Below the pieces are notes generated by a model. The model made no database searches and had not been told where the DNA came from. It saw only the letters and a list, made by a program, of their open reading frames with translations. Shown one piece after another: positions 18,123 through 27,480 of a DNA stretch of 64,000 nucleotides (position 1 is its first letter; the number at the start of each line of letters is the position of its first letter). The position numbers and the translations under genes are program-made. The DNA comes from Ruegeria sp. HKCCD4315. Lineage in GTDB: Bacteria > Pseudomonadota > Alphaproteobacteria > Rhodobacterales > Rhodobacteraceae. The stretch is from positions 2,918,501 through 2,982,500 of the forward strand of contig NZ_WVRN01000001.1 of NCBI RefSeq assembly GCF_013112245.1, in the 5' to 3' direction.

Positions 18123-18809
18123 ATGTCCAACCTTGCGCAGCCTTCCTCTGACCAAAATGCAGTATCCTATGACCACATCATTGAATCGGCTCATCGTGAG
18201 GGGCTGATTGTTATGGGGGCTCTGCATCCCCGTAAGACAGACGCCAAACAGCTTGATACAGGCACGCTGGTCCTTTTGGGGGCCGGAGGGGACTTTTGGC
18301 GAGCCTTGAAGGCATCCCCCGAGTGGGGTGCCCCGGACCCGGTTGACCGTTGGTCGACCAGAGTGATTGGTGGGATGGCCCAGAAACTTGGTGCCGAAGT
18401 CTATTTCCCTTTTGGCGGGCCGCCCTATGCCCCTTTCATCGACTGGGCCCTGAAATCGGGGCGGACCTTCAGCAGCCCGGTGGGTGCATTAGTGCACGAT
18501 ACCGTTGGCATGATGATCTCATATCGCGGTGCACTGCATTTTACCGACGAATTCGACATCCCGAACACAACCGGGCAATCCCCTTGCACCACTTGCGACG
18601 CGCCCTGTACGCGAGCCTGCCCCGTCGGAGCCCTGAACGCGCAAGAGTTCTATGAGGTTTCGGCCTGCCACAGCCATTTGGACACGTCCCAAGGGCAGAC
18701 CTGCATGACCGGCGGATGTCTTGCCCGGCTTGCCTGCCCTCTTAGCGCAGGCGCGGCGCGCACATCAGAACAATCCGCCCATCACATGAGGTCTTTCCAC
18801 CCGTCATGA
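18123..18809 (+). CDS. Ferredoxin-like 4Fe-4S protein
   Basis: A 228-aa protein with a single Fe-S cluster motif near the C-terminus (CTTCDAPCTRACPVGAL) and further cysteines (CHSH, CMTGGC, CPL), reminiscent of the ferredoxin part of epoxyqueuosine reductase but without its cobalamin domain. Cytoplasmic; electron-transfer role is inferred and the partner is unknown. Its end overlaps the SixA-like gene start by 4 nt. Confidence 0.8.
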   Translation: MSNLAQPSSDQNAVSYDHIIESAHREGLIVMGALHPRKTDAKQLDTGTLVLLGAGGDFWRALKASPEWGAPDPVDRWSTRVIGGMAQKLGAEVYFPFGGPPYAPFIDWALKSGRTFSSPVGALVHDTVGMMISYRGALHFTDEFDIPNTTGQSPCTTCDAPCTRACPVGALNAQEFYEVSACHSHLDTSQGQTCMTGGCLARLACPLSAGAARTSEQSAHHMRSFHPS

Positions 18810-19303
18810 CCCGCACATTGATCCTGACACGCCACGCCAAATCCAGTTGGGACAACCCGATGCTGGACGACCACGCGCGTCCACTGAACAAGCGCGGGCG
18901 CAAGTCGGCCCCCGCAATTGCCAAATGGCTGCGCGTTCATGGATGGGCGCCGGACGAAGTACTGAGTTCAACCTCGGCCCGAACTCGTGAAACCTGGGAC
19001 AGGATGGGCATGACAGCTGAGCATGTCCGCTTTCAGGATGCGCTTTATCTGGCGAGTCCCGACCAGATGTTACGCCAGCTGTTTGATGCGAAGGGTCAAA
19101 CCGTTTTGATGCTGGGACACAATCCGGGGATTGCCCAGTTCGCGCAGCAATTGGTTCAGGATGCCCCGAAACATCCGCGGTTTCTGGATTATCCAACCTG
19201 CGCGACAACCGTCATAGAATTTGACGTTGACAGTTGGGCCGAACTTCAAAGGCACAGCGGGACGGTTCTTGGCTTCGTCATTCCGCGCGAATTGCCGGAA
19301 TAG
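18806..19303 (+). CDS. SixA-like histidine phosphatase
   Basis: A 165-aa phosphoglycerate-mutase-fold protein: catalytic RHAKSS at 9-14 (H10), second arginine in SARTRET, and GHNPGI with the second His. Family members dephosphorylate phosphohistidine proteins or small phosphoesters. Coupled to the ferredoxin-like gene; transcription ends in the bidirectional hairpin at 19309. Confidence 0.88.
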   Translation: MTRTLILTRHAKSSWDNPMLDDHARPLNKRGRKSAPAIAKWLRVHGWAPDEVLSSTSARTRETWDRMGMTAEHVRFQDALYLASPDQMLRQLFDAKGQTVLMLGHNPGIAQFAQQLVQDAPKHPRFLDYPTCATTVIEFDVDSWAELQRHSGTVLGFVIPRELPE

Positions 19304-19308
19304 AAAAA

Positions 19309-19327
19309 GGCGGGGCAACACCCCGCC
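19309..19327. terminator. Bidirectional rho-independent terminator
   Basis: Stem GGCGGGG/CCCCGCC with 5-nt loop CAACA, flanked by A-run on the left and T-rich tract on the right. It separates the convergent SixA-like gene and aapP. Confidence 0.85.
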
Positions 19328-19348
19328 TTCCTTTTGGTTTCAACTCGC

Positions 19349-20140
19349 TTAGTGACCCAGAATCTGGCTGAGGAACAGCTTGGTCCGTTCGCTCTGTGGG
19401 TTGTTGAAGAACTCTTCCGGTTCGTTCTGTTCCACGATCTGGCCGGCATCCATAAAGATCACGCGGTTGGCGACCTGACGGGCAAATCCCATCTCGTGGG
19501 TCACACACAGCATGGTCATGCCTTCTTCGGCCAGTTCGATCATGGTGTCGAGCACCTCTTTGATCATCTCGGGGTCCAGCGCCGATGTCGGTTCGTCGAA
19601 CAACATGATCCGCGGCATCATGCACAGCGAACGGGCAATCGCCACACGCTGCTGCTGACCACCGGACAACTGACCGGGGTACTTCAAAGCCTGATCGGGG
19701 ATCTTCACCTTCTCAAGGAAGTGCATCGCGCGCTCTTCAGCCTCTTTCTTGGGCGTCTTGCGCACCCAGATCGGGGCCAGCGTGCAGTTTTCCAGAATGG
19801 TCAGATGCGGGAACAGGTTGAAGTGCTGAAACACCATGCCAACCTCAGACCGGATCTTGTCGATGTTTTTCAGGTCATTCGACAGCTCGATCCCGTCCAC
19901 GACGATCTTGCCCTGCTGGTGTTCTTCCAGCGCGTTCAGGCAGCGGATCAGCGTGGATTTACCCGAACCCGACGGGCCCGCGATAACAATCCGCTCGCCC
20001 TGATTGACGGTCAGATTGATGTCGCGCAGCACGTGGAACGAGCCGTACCACTTATTCATGCCGTTGATTTCGATGGCGACCTCGTCGCTCACCTGCATTT
20101 TGGAGCGGTCGATTTCGCGGTCAATTGCAAGTTCAGACAT
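19349..20140 (-). CDS. aapP: General L-amino acid ABC transporter, ATP-binding subunit
   Basis: A 263-aa ATPase: Walker [11 protein letters not shown]-loop [10 protein letters not shown], signature [15 protein letters not shown], Walker [15 protein letters not shown]-loop THEMGF. It powers uptake by the AapJQMP/BztABCD system, which imports glutamate, glutamine, aspartate and asparagine in related species (family knowledge). Last gene of the leftward operon, 12 nt after aapM. Confidence 0.95.
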   Translation of the reverse strand: MSELAIDREIDRSKMQVSDEVAIEINGMNKWYGSFHVLRDINLTVNQGERIVIAGPSGSGKSTLIRCLNALEEHQQGKIVVDGIELSNDLKNIDKIRSEVGMVFQHFNLFPHLTILENCTLAPIWVRKTPKKEAEERAMHFLEKVKIPDQALKYPGQLSGGQQQRVAIARSLCMMPRIMLFDEPTSALDPEMIKEVLDTMIELAEEGMTMLCVTHEMGFARQVANRVIFMDAGQIVEQNEPEEFFNNPQSERTKLFLSQILGH

Positions 20141-20152
20141 GTGTTGAACTCC

Positions 20153-21451
20153 TTAACGATGATCTGTGGCAAGGCGACGCTCGAGCCACTGAGAATATTG
20201 AGAGATGCCGTAACAGACGACGAAGAACAGAAGCGCGGCAAAGCCCAGAAGCTCCCAATAGACGCCGTTCCATTCGGTCGACGCCAGGATGGGACCCCGG
20301 ATCATGCCCACCAGATCGAACATCGAGATGACCGATACCAGTGTGGTGTCCTTGAACAGGCCCACGGCCACGTTCACGATCCCGGGGATCGAGATCTTCA
20401 GAGCCTGCGGTAGGATGATCAGCCGCATCGCCTGCGGGTAATCCAGACCCAGACTGTCTGCTGCTTCGTATTGTCCACGCGGAAGCGCTGCCAGACCGCC
20501 GCGGATCACCTCGGCGATATAGGCGGCTGAGAACATGGTGATCATGATCACAACACGCAGGAACAGGTCGACTGTGCTGTCAGGCGGGAAGAAATACGCC
20601 AGCATCACCGAAGCCACAAACAGCAGCGTGATCAAAGGCACGCCACGGATGAATTCGATGAAGATAACGCAGACCCATTTGATCAGCGGCATGTTCGACT
20701 GACGACCCAAGGCCAGCGCGATGCCCAGCGGCACGGACAGAGACACACAGGTCACGCCCAGCATCATGTTCAGCATGAAGCCACCCAGATCACGGCTGGG
20801 GACCGCTATGAGCCATGCATTCTCGGATGCGTCTTCGGGGATCAGTGCTCCGCCGACGTTCCAAATGACCAGCGCAGTCACGATGGCGCCAAAGAACCCG
20901 GCAGCGAAGCTGTTGTTGCCCAGCTTCTGGAACACAGCACCCGCAGCGATGAAACCTACCAGTGCCACCAGAGGAACCAAGATCGTGCCCCCCCAAATCA
21001 GCCAGAAGGCCACAAACGGATAGACCGCAGTGAACAGCAGCATCTTGCGTGGCAAGTCAAAGAACAACACCGGAGCAAGGGCGACCAGCATCAGCACAAA
21101 AGCCAGGTTCGGTCTCCAATAAGCTTCGGCAGGGTATTTGAAGCCATAGATCAGCTGAGGCCAGCGTTCCGTCAGAACCGCGAAACAGGCACCGGTCTTG
21201 CCGTCCAGGATTTCACGACATTCCGCCAAAGAGTTGGCATTCCACACCCCGTTCAAAATCCACGGCAACGTGTTTTTCAACAGAATGTAGATCAGCACCA
21301 ACGACAACACCGTCAGGATGGTGTTTGTCACGCCCGAGAAGAGGTTCTCGCGCAGCCATTTGACCACTCCGACTTCATTTGCCGGTGGCGGTGAAGGCGG
21401 GATAGTGCCTTCGGCCACAAAGGCGATCGGGTTTGTTGTTTGATCACTCAT
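20153..21451 (-). CDS. aapM: General L-amino acid ABC transporter, permease
   Basis: A 432-aa polytopic protein with about eight to nine membrane helices. The C-terminal HisM-type permease domain carries the coupling-helix EAA motif (EAADSLGLDYPQAMRLIILPQ). The long N-terminal region with extra helices and a periplasmic part is typical of BztC/AapM. It pairs with AapQ; the gap to aapQ is 3 nt. Confidence 0.94.
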   Translation of the reverse strand: MSDQTTNPIAFVAEGTIPPSPPPANEVGVVKWLRENLFSGVTNTILTVLSLVLIYILLKNTLPWILNGVWNANSLAECREILDGKTGACFAVLTERWPQLIYGFKYPAEAYWRPNLAFVLMLVALAPVLFFDLPRKMLLFTAVYPFVAFWLIWGGTILVPLVALVGFIAAGAVFQKLGNNSFAAGFFGAIVTALVIWNVGGALIPEDASENAWLIAVPSRDLGGFMLNMMLGVTCVSLSVPLGIALALGRQSNMPLIKWVCVIFIEFIRGVPLITLLFVASVMLAYFFPPDSTVDLFLRVVIMITMFSAAYIAEVIRGGLAALPRGQYEAADSLGLDYPQAMRLIILPQALKISIPGIVNVAVGLFKDTTLVSVISMFDLVGMIRGPILASTEWNGVYWELLGFAALLFFVVCYGISQYSQWLERRLATDHR

Positions 21452-21454
21452 GGC

Positions 21455-22687
21455 TCAGCGCTCCTTCAACTTAACGGAGGCGTTGTAGATGTTCATCCCC
21501 ATCGAAATCAGCAACGAAGCTGTGAGGTAGAACAACATCAGCAGCAGAACACACTCGATCGCGCGACCGGTCTGGTTCAGTGTGATGCCGCCTAGGGTCG
21601 CGGTGATATCCGCATAGCCAACGGCAATTGCCAACGACGAGTTTTTGGTGATGTTCAGATATTGCGAAATCAGCGGCGGAATGATGACCCGCAGCGCCTG
21701 AGGCAGAACAACAAGGTTCATAATCCGCCCTGGACGCAGGCCCAACGCGGCCGCAGCCTCGGTTTGGCCTTTGCTGATCGCCTGAATACCCGCGCGCACG
21801 TTCTCTGCGATAAATGCGCCAGTGTAGATAGACAGGGCAAACCACAGCGCAATCAGCGGACCGCCAACCTTGATGCCACCACTGAAGTTGAAGCCTTTCA
21901 AAGCGGGAATATCCCAGGTCAGGCCCATGATCAGCATCAACAGAGCAAAAGGCACCAGCCAAACAGCCAGCTTGACCAAGAACGTTTTCGGGCGTTCACC
22001 TGTTGCTTCTTGTTTTAAAGTAGCCCGTTTTTCGATCTCTCGCGACGCGAACCACGAGCCGATCAGAACAACGATGACCATCAACCAGTTCAGAATGGTC
22101 GCGCCAAATAGCCCGTTTGCGAACACAGGGCGCGGAATATAGACACCCCTGTTGGTAAAGGCGAAAGCATCGAACAACATGCTGGATGTTGCATTGTCAC
22201 CCCGGAACGCGCGCGGTCCCGGCAACACGGCAGTCATGATGGTGAAGATGATGATGATCCAGATCAGAACCGGAATATTCCGGAAGATCTCGACATAGAC
22301 GGCCATCAATTTGGACACCAGCCAGTTGTTCGAAAGCCTCAGAACACCCGCGATAACGCCGAACACCGTAGCCGTAATACACGCCAGAAAGGCGACCAAC
22401 AGCGTGTTGAGAATACCAACAACCGCAGCACGCCCATGGCTGGACTGGCTGTCGTATTCAACCAGACGCTGGTTGATGTCATACCCGGATGGGTCGCCTA
22501 GGAAAGAGTAGGAAATGTTGAGCCCAGCGGCCCGGAGGTTCTGGATCAGGTTATTACCGAGATACCAGATGGAAAGCGCAATAACGATCGCCGCGATCAC
22601 CTGAAACGTCAGGGAGCGATAGCGGGTGTCGTTAATGAGCATGGACAACCGAAAGTCAGCTTTCGGTGGATCAGTCATAGTCGACAT
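21455..22687 (-). CDS. aapQ: General L-amino acid ABC transporter, permease
   Basis: A 410-aa polytopic permease with EAA motif EAAAALGLRPGRIMNLVVLPQ-like loop near residue 315 and a cytoplasmic Lys-rich insertion. Matches BztB/AapQ in length and order. It follows aapJ after a 123-nt gap that carries a stable hairpin, probably lowering permease output relative to the binding protein. Confidence 0.94.
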   Translation of the reverse strand: MSTMTDPPKADFRLSMLINDTRYRSLTFQVIAAIVIALSIWYLGNNLIQNLRAAGLNISYSFLGDPSGYDINQRLVEYDSQSSHGRAAVVGILNTLLVAFLACITATVFGVIAGVLRLSNNWLVSKLMAVYVEIFRNIPVLIWIIIIFTIMTAVLPGPRAFRGDNATSSMLFDAFAFTNRGVYIPRPVFANGLFGATILNWLMVIVVLIGSWFASREIEKRATLKQEATGERPKTFLVKLAVWLVPFALLMLIMGLTWDIPALKGFNFSGGIKVGGPLIALWFALSIYTGAFIAENVRAGIQAISKGQTEAAAALGLRPGRIMNLVVLPQALRVIIPPLISQYLNITKNSSLAIAVGYADITATLGGITLNQTGRAIECVLLLMLFYLTASLLISMGMNIYNASVKLKER

Positions 22688-22774
22688 ATTTTGAAATCCC
22701 CGTAGCGTGCGGTTTTATTTGTCTTGGCGGGTTTGTCCCCGCTCTGCATGTTCCCGCAGCTCTTTGATGTGAAG

Positions 22775-22798
22775 AGGGCGCAGGTTGCCCTGCGCCCT
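22775..22798 (-). other. Intercistronic hairpin between aapJ and aapQ
   Basis: Ten-bp stem AGGGCGCAGG/CCTGCGCCCT with TTGC loop, no T-run after it on the minus strand. Fits an mRNA-stabilising hairpin that protects the aapJ message. Confidence 0.6.
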
Positions 22799-22810
22799 TC
22801 TCCGTAGGTT

Positions 22811-23827
22811 TTAGCGGAACGGCGGCGAGTACAGCAGGCCGCCTTCGGTCCACTGTGCGTTCAGACCGCGTGCCAGACCAATCGGTGTCTCTTCACCGAT
22901 GTTTTTGGCGAATACTTCACCATAGTTGCCACCCGCTTTGATGGCTTTGGCCGCCCAGTCAGCGTCCAGACCCAGCATCTCACCCAGAGTACCTTCGGTA
23001 CCCAGCAGGCGGTTGATTTCCGGGTTGTCGGTGCCGGCGCTCAGCTCATCGATGTTGGCCGAGGTCACACCCAGTTCTTCTGCAGTGATCAGCGCGTTCA
23101 GAGTCCAGCGCACAACGTCACCCCACTCGTGGTCGCCGTGACGAACCAGCGGGCCCAGAGGCTCTTTCGAGATGATTTCGGGCAGCAGAACGTGCTCGTC
23201 CGGTGCTTCAAACGTGGCGCGGGTTGCGGCCAGGCCAGATGCGTCGGTGGTGTAAACGTCACATGCGCCGGCCAGATACTGCTGCTGCGCTTCGGCGTTG
23301 GTTTCAATCGGAACCGGCTCATAGCTGATGTTGTTCGAGCGGAAGAAGTCCGCCAGGTTCAGCTCGGTGGTGGTACCGGTCTGGATGCAGACGGTTGCGC
23401 CGTCCAGTTCCTTCGCCGAGCTGACGCCCAGCGCCTTGGGAACCATGAAGCCCTGACCATCATAGTAGTTCACGCCGGTGAATTCGAACTTCAGGTCGAC
23501 GTCGCGGCTGAAGGTCCAGGTTGTGTTACGGGCCAGCATGTCGATTTCGCCAGAAGCCAGCGCGGTAAAGCGTGTCTTACCGGTGGTGGGAACAAACTCA
23601 ACAGCGTTTGCATCGCCCAGAACAGCAGCAGCAACAGCACGGCACAACGACACGTCAAAGCCTTGCCATTCACCATTTGCGTCGGGTGCAGCAAAGCCAA
23701 CCAGACCGGTGGTCACACCACAGTTCAGCTTGCCGCGCGCTTTAACGTCGTCAACGGTCCCTGCCGCGGCTGCGCCAGCTGCAAGACCGGCAATCGTTGC
23801 CGCGCCCAAGATTACGGATTTTTTCAT
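22811..23827 (-). CDS. aapJ: General L-amino acid ABC transporter, periplasmic binding protein
   Basis: 338 aa with a clear signal peptide (MKKSVILGAATIAGLAAGAA, cleavage near AAA-GTVDD), then a type-2 periplasmic binding fold: KLNCGVTTG, GFDVSLCRAVAAA, FTGVNYYDGQGF, CIQTGTTTE. Start ATG 23827 is chosen over 23851 because GAAGAGG precedes it and the signal peptide then begins with MKK. First gene of aapJQMP. Such operons are commonly nitrogen-regulated, but I find no convincing sigma-54 site. Confidence 0.95.
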   Translation of the reverse strand: MKKSVILGAATIAGLAAGAAAAGTVDDVKARGKLNCGVTTGLVGFAAPDANGEWQGFDVSLCRAVAAAVLGDANAVEFVPTTGKTRFTALASGEIDMLARNTTWTFSRDVDLKFEFTGVNYYDGQGFMVPKALGVSSAKELDGATVCIQTGTTTELNLADFFRSNNISYEPVPIETNAEAQQQYLAGACDVYTTDASGLAATRATFEAPDEHVLLPEIISKEPLGPLVRHGDHEWGDVVRWTLNALITAEELGVTSANIDELSAGTDNPEINRLLGTEGTLGEMLGLDADWAAKAIKAGGNYGEVFAKNIGEETPIGLARGLNAQWTEGGLLYSPPFR

Positions 23828-24032
23828 TTTTACCTCTTCCTGATTTTCCACCTCTTACGAGGCGGCTCTGCCCGGCAAGTGGATGCCGGAAAGGTTACCC
23901 CAAAGGCGTCTCCCCTTTAGTGGGACTGAGTTTGGGCGTATTCATAAACAAACGTCAAGGGGCCGATCATCGAAATCGATGGTTCATGCACCAAGGTCTT
24001 TTAACATTTGCCCAAATATCAGGAAATAAGGC

Positions 24033-24740
24033 TCAAACCGACATATCAAAGAAGCGTTTTGCGTGTAAAAACGCGATCCTTTTGGTTTCGGCAACCGCAT
24101 GGGCCTCGTCATCATGACCCCATTGTTCGATCTGCCACGTTTCGTCCAGTCGCGAAATGCGCCATATCTCGTCCGGTTCGCGCCAATCCATGGCCGTGGC
24201 AAACCCGAGAATCAATGACCCTGACAAGCTGACCAAGTCGTGGAAAGCCGCCAGTTGAAACGAATCCAACGCATGAACGCGCGCACGCAGTGTCTCAAGA
24301 GCAGGGTCAGCTTGCGGTTTGTGCAGCACCCCAGCGACCGGCACCAGACGCGCCGACAAGGTTGCCGCGGCCCAGTCAAGGGCGGGGTCCCATTCGGCGC
24401 TTTGGCGGTTTTGCAGCTCTTGCGGGTGCGTTGCCCGGTAACACAGCAGATCTGAATCACCATAATCGGCAAGCATGTCCGCCACCTCGGCGTGTTGAAT
24501 GCGCACTTTGTCGATTGCAGCATTGGCGGAACGGGTGAACGGCATTGAGGCTGGATCAACCTCTTTGTCCTGTGCGTCCCATTCAGCAGCAACGGCGTCG
24601 GCCATGGTGCGGGTCGGCAGGACCAAACCTTCTTTGGCAGGTGTTTTGACGCGCCGACCGTCCAATTCAACCGTAAACCCGCCATCAGTTTCAACAACGG
24701 CACTTTCTTTCCAAAAGCGTTTTGGTTTCCAGTCGCTCAT
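24033..24740 (-). CDS. ATP12-family F1-ATPase assembly chaperone
   Basis: A 235-aa protein of the ATP12 family: WKPKRFWKE start, LDGRRVKTPAK, VAAEWDAQ, and a C-terminal SLILGFATAM-W-E region. In mitochondria ATP12 binds the F1 alpha subunit; the alphaproteobacterial protein is assumed to do the same. Three nt separate it from the upstream HAD gene, so HAD, RluA and ATP12 genes form one leftward operon. Confidence 0.92.
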   Translation of the reverse strand: MSDWKPKRFWKESAVVETDGGFTVELDGRRVKTPAKEGLVLPTRTMADAVAAEWDAQDKEVDPASMPFTRSANAAIDKVRIQHAEVADMLADYGDSDLLCYRATHPQELQNRQSAEWDPALDWAAATLSARLVPVAGVLHKPQADPALETLRARVHALDSFQLAAFHDLVSLSGSLILGFATAMDWREPDEIWRISRLDETWQIEQWGHDDEAHAVAETKRIAFLHAKRFFDMSV

Positions 24741-24743
24741 TTC

Positions 24744-25415
24744 CTAGTTCCATATTCCAGCCAGCGCCGTGGGCAACTGGTCAAATGTCTCGATCACGCA
24801 AGTCGCCGAAGCCAAAGCCGAGCGATCATGGTATCCCCAGGTCACCCCAATTCCGCGCACACCCGCCGCGGCAGCCATATCCATGTCAAAGCTCGTGTCA
24901 CCAATCATCACTGCGCAATCCGGATCAACACCGGTTTCAGACAAGGCGGTTTGCACCATCGACGGGTGCGGCTTGGAGGGGTGATGATCTGCAACCTGAC
25001 GTGTGACGAAGTAAGCCTCCAACCCGTGCGCCTCGATCAACGCATCAAGACCGCGCTGAGATTTTCCCGTCGCGACGCCCAAAAGCACTTCGGGTACGGC
25101 GTGCAATGCTTCAATCGCCTCACGCGCGCCGGGATAAAGCGGCGAACTGGCCGCCCCTAGGTCAAGCCGATGTGCGTGGTAAGCCTCTTTGTACCCTTCA
25201 ACCAGATCACTCTGGACCAAGGATGGTTGATCCGGTGCCAGTCGCGCAATGGCGTGTGGCAAGGACAGACCAACAATCGAAAGGATCGCGTCGCGCGACG
25301 GGACAGGCACCGAAGCAGCCTGAAAGCTGGTTGCCATGGAGTGAACGATACTGCCCTGACTGTCGACCAATGTGCCGTCGACATCGAACAGAACCAGCCG
25401 TAAGGGTGCGCTCAT
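24744..25415 (-). CDS. HAD-superfamily hydrolase, phosphoglycolate phosphatase-like
   Basis: A 223-aa HAD protein: motif I LFDVDGTLVDS, motif II VATGKS, motif III Lys near HHPSKP, motif IV VMIGDTSFDMDMA. The cap is the helical C1 type as in phosphoglycolate phosphatase, but substrate preference is not decided by sequence alone. It overlaps the RluA gene by 4 nt. Confidence 0.88.
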   Translation of the reverse strand: MSAPLRLVLFDVDGTLVDSQGSIVHSMATSFQAASVPVPSRDAILSIVGLSLPHAIARLAPDQPSLVQSDLVEGYKEAYHAHRLDLGAASSPLYPGAREAIEALHAVPEVLLGVATGKSQRGLDALIEAHGLEAYFVTRQVADHHPSKPHPSMVQTALSETGVDPDCAVMIGDTSFDMDMAAAAGVRGIGVTWGYHDRSALASATCVIETFDQLPTALAGIWN

Positions 25416-26455
25416 TGCAGATCCTCAAACGGATCGTCAGCAGCCAGATCTTCGGTCCACCCGAACGTATCCCAGCTGTGCTTCATATGATCCGGCAAAG
25501 GTGCCGTGACTGTCACAGGCTTGCGGGTCATTGGGTGTTGAAAGGACAGACGTCGCGCATGCAGGTGAAGCTTTTTACTAATGATCCCGCCAAGTTGCGC
25601 GCCCCAGCCGTCGCCAAGGTTTTCCTGACCCGAGCCGCCGTATTTACCATCCCCGATAATCGGATGCCCGATGGCCGCCATATGGGCCCGCAGCTGGTGC
25701 GTCCGCCCGGTGATCGGCTCCATCGCGACCCATGCAGCCCGTCCGGCGACACGGTAGAGAGTAGCGTAATGCGTATGCGCGCGTTTGGCGCCCGGCGTGC
25801 TATCGATTTCGTTCATATGCACGGGGATCATCTTTTCGCCTTCGCCGTGCTTGCCATGACCCGGTGCTTTGACAAGGCCCGTCTTGATCTCACCCAAATA
25901 GGGCGTCGGAACACCGGCAACCAGCGCCCAATAGATCTTGCGTGTGTCGCGGTGACGGAAAGCGGCCGTCAGACCCTTGGCGGCCTCACGCGTGCGGGCC
26001 AGCAGCAGAACACCTGACGTATCTTTGTCCAGGCGATGGACCAGACGCGGGTTCTCCTCATAACCGAACCGCAGTGCTTCGGACAGGCTGTCGACATGGC
26101 GGGTCTGCCCGCTACCGCCCTGAACCGGCAGGCCCTGCGGCTTGTTGAGCGCCAGAATGTGATCATCGCGGTAGATCACACAGGACTGAATCATCTTGGC
26201 ATCGGCATCCGAGATACGATGTTTGACCTCAGCCGGTTTATGATCCGCGTCAGGCAAAGGCGGCACACGCACCACTTGCCCGACCTCCAGCCGGGTCGAG
26301 GCTTTGGCGCGGCTGCCATCGACACGCAGTTCACCCTTGCGGCACATCTTTTCAATGCGGCCCTGACTGACATGCGGAAACAGACGGCGCAACCAGCGGT
26401 CAACGCGCTGGTCGCCATCCCCTTCAGCGACTGTAATCATCTGTACGCCACTCAT
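25412..26455 (-). CDS. RluA-family pseudouridine synthase, probably 23S rRNA RluC-like
   Basis: 347 aa: an N-terminal S4 domain (QRVDRWLRRLFP, GRIEKMCRKGELRVDG) and a catalytic domain with Asp in HRLDKDTSGVLLLA, plus the GRTHQLRAHMA motif. The frame is open to 26557, but ATG 26455 (MSGVQMITV) has AAGGG upstream and fits family length. Substrate uridines lie probably in 23S rRNA (inference). Confidence 0.92.
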   Translation of the reverse strand: MSGVQMITVAEGDGDQRVDRWLRRLFPHVSQGRIEKMCRKGELRVDGSRAKASTRLEVGQVVRVPPLPDADHKPAEVKHRISDADAKMIQSCVIYRDDHILALNKPQGLPVQGGSGQTRHVDSLSEALRFGYEENPRLVHRLDKDTSGVLLLARTREAAKGLTAAFRHRDTRKIYWALVAGVPTPYLGEIKTGLVKAPGHGKHGEGEKMIPVHMNEIDSTPGAKRAHTHYATLYRVAGRAAWVAMEPITGRTHQLRAHMAAIGHPIIGDGKYGGSGQENLGDGWGAQLGGIISKKLHLHARRLSFQHPMTRKPVTVTAPLPDHMKHSWDTFGWTEDLAADDPFEDLQ

Positions 26456-26575
26456 GCCATTAACCCTTGCACCGCGCGGGTGAGCCGCCCGGATTGCGCC
26501 TTTGTCCGTGTCCCAGAAATCATGGGCGTCTGTCGCGCGCAATGCACCAAGAGTCAAGGTATCTGGCTGTTGCGA

Positions 26576-27382
26576 TCAGATGTTCGAGAAATCCCCGTGT
26601 CGCCCCGCCCCGTCCCGGAAACGCCCCGCGCCCGAGGTTCCTTCGCGACGGATCGCCTCCAATCCGTTGGCCCACTCCAACTTGAGCGCCTCGCGCACCG
26701 GCATACCCCGCGTTTCGATGATCGAACGGCGGTCAGCCCGCACAGCCTCTTGCGGAAAACGTGCGATTTCATGGGCCATTTCTTCAGCTACAGAACGCGC
26801 CTCACCTTGCGGGACAATTTTTTCCGCCAGCCCGATCCGATAACACTCCTCAGCCTCGACTTTCCGACCCGTCAACGCGATCTCCAGCGCTTTGCCTTGC
26901 CCCACCAAACGCGGCAACCGGACCGAGCCGCCATCCATCAGGGTAATCCCCCAGCGGCGGCAATAAACACCCAGATATGCCGTTTCCGCCATCACACGGA
27001 TGTCGCACCAAAGGGCAAGCTCCATTCCACCGGCCACGGCGGCACCCTCAATCGCACCGATGACAGGTTTCGAAAGCTCCAAACGGGACGGTCCCATCGG
27101 CCCTAGCGTCGAAGTGGCTGAACCTATTGGAAAGGCATGCTTGTCGAAATAAGCCTCACGCAGTTCAGGATCGGCCAGCGAGGCGGCGAGTTTCAGATCC
27201 CAGCCTGCGCAGAAATTACCGCCTTTGCCCCAGAACACTGCGGCTTTGGCAGAACTGGCCTCAAAACTTAGGAACGCGTCAACCAGAGCCACGGCGTGTT
27301 CCGTATCAACGGCATTTCGTGCATCCGGCCTGTCGTGGATGATGGTCCAGACGTCTTGGGTCTTTTCAATTGAAACCGGCAT
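26576..27382 (-). CDS. Enoyl-CoA hydratase/isomerase family protein
   Basis: A 268-aa crotonase fold protein. The oxyanion-hole region is KGGNFCAGWDL, and the second half has GAAVAGGMELALWCDIRVM with a Glu in GGMELAL; the later position usually carrying the second Glu is less clear (LMDGGSVRLPRLVG). It probably acts in fatty acid or aromatic CoA metabolism. Not clearly in an operon with its neighbours. Confidence 0.88.
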   Translation of the reverse strand: MPVSIEKTQDVWTIIHDRPDARNAVDTEHAVALVDAFLSFEASSAKAAVFWGKGGNFCAGWDLKLAASLADPELREAYFDKHAFPIGSATSTLGPMGPSRLELSKPVIGAIEGAAVAGGMELALWCDIRVMAETAYLGVYCRRWGITLMDGGSVRLPRLVGQGKALEIALTGRKVEAEECYRIGLAEKIVPQGEARSVAEEMAHEIARFPQEAVRADRRSIIETRGMPVREALKLEWANGLEAIRREGTSGAGRFRDGAGRHGDFSNI

Positions 27383-27480
27383 TTCCCGTCCTCCCTTGCT
27401 GGTATTGACCCTAGGGAAGCGTTCAATTGCGAACCTGTCGCCTGTGACGCGGCGGCATGTCCATTACTGACCCTGCGTAA

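Noticed and set aside
23873..23890. Possible sigma-54 site before aapJ (CCGGCA...TTGCC)
   Set aside because: The GG to GC distance is 9 rather than 10 and the block is better explained as a small hairpin.
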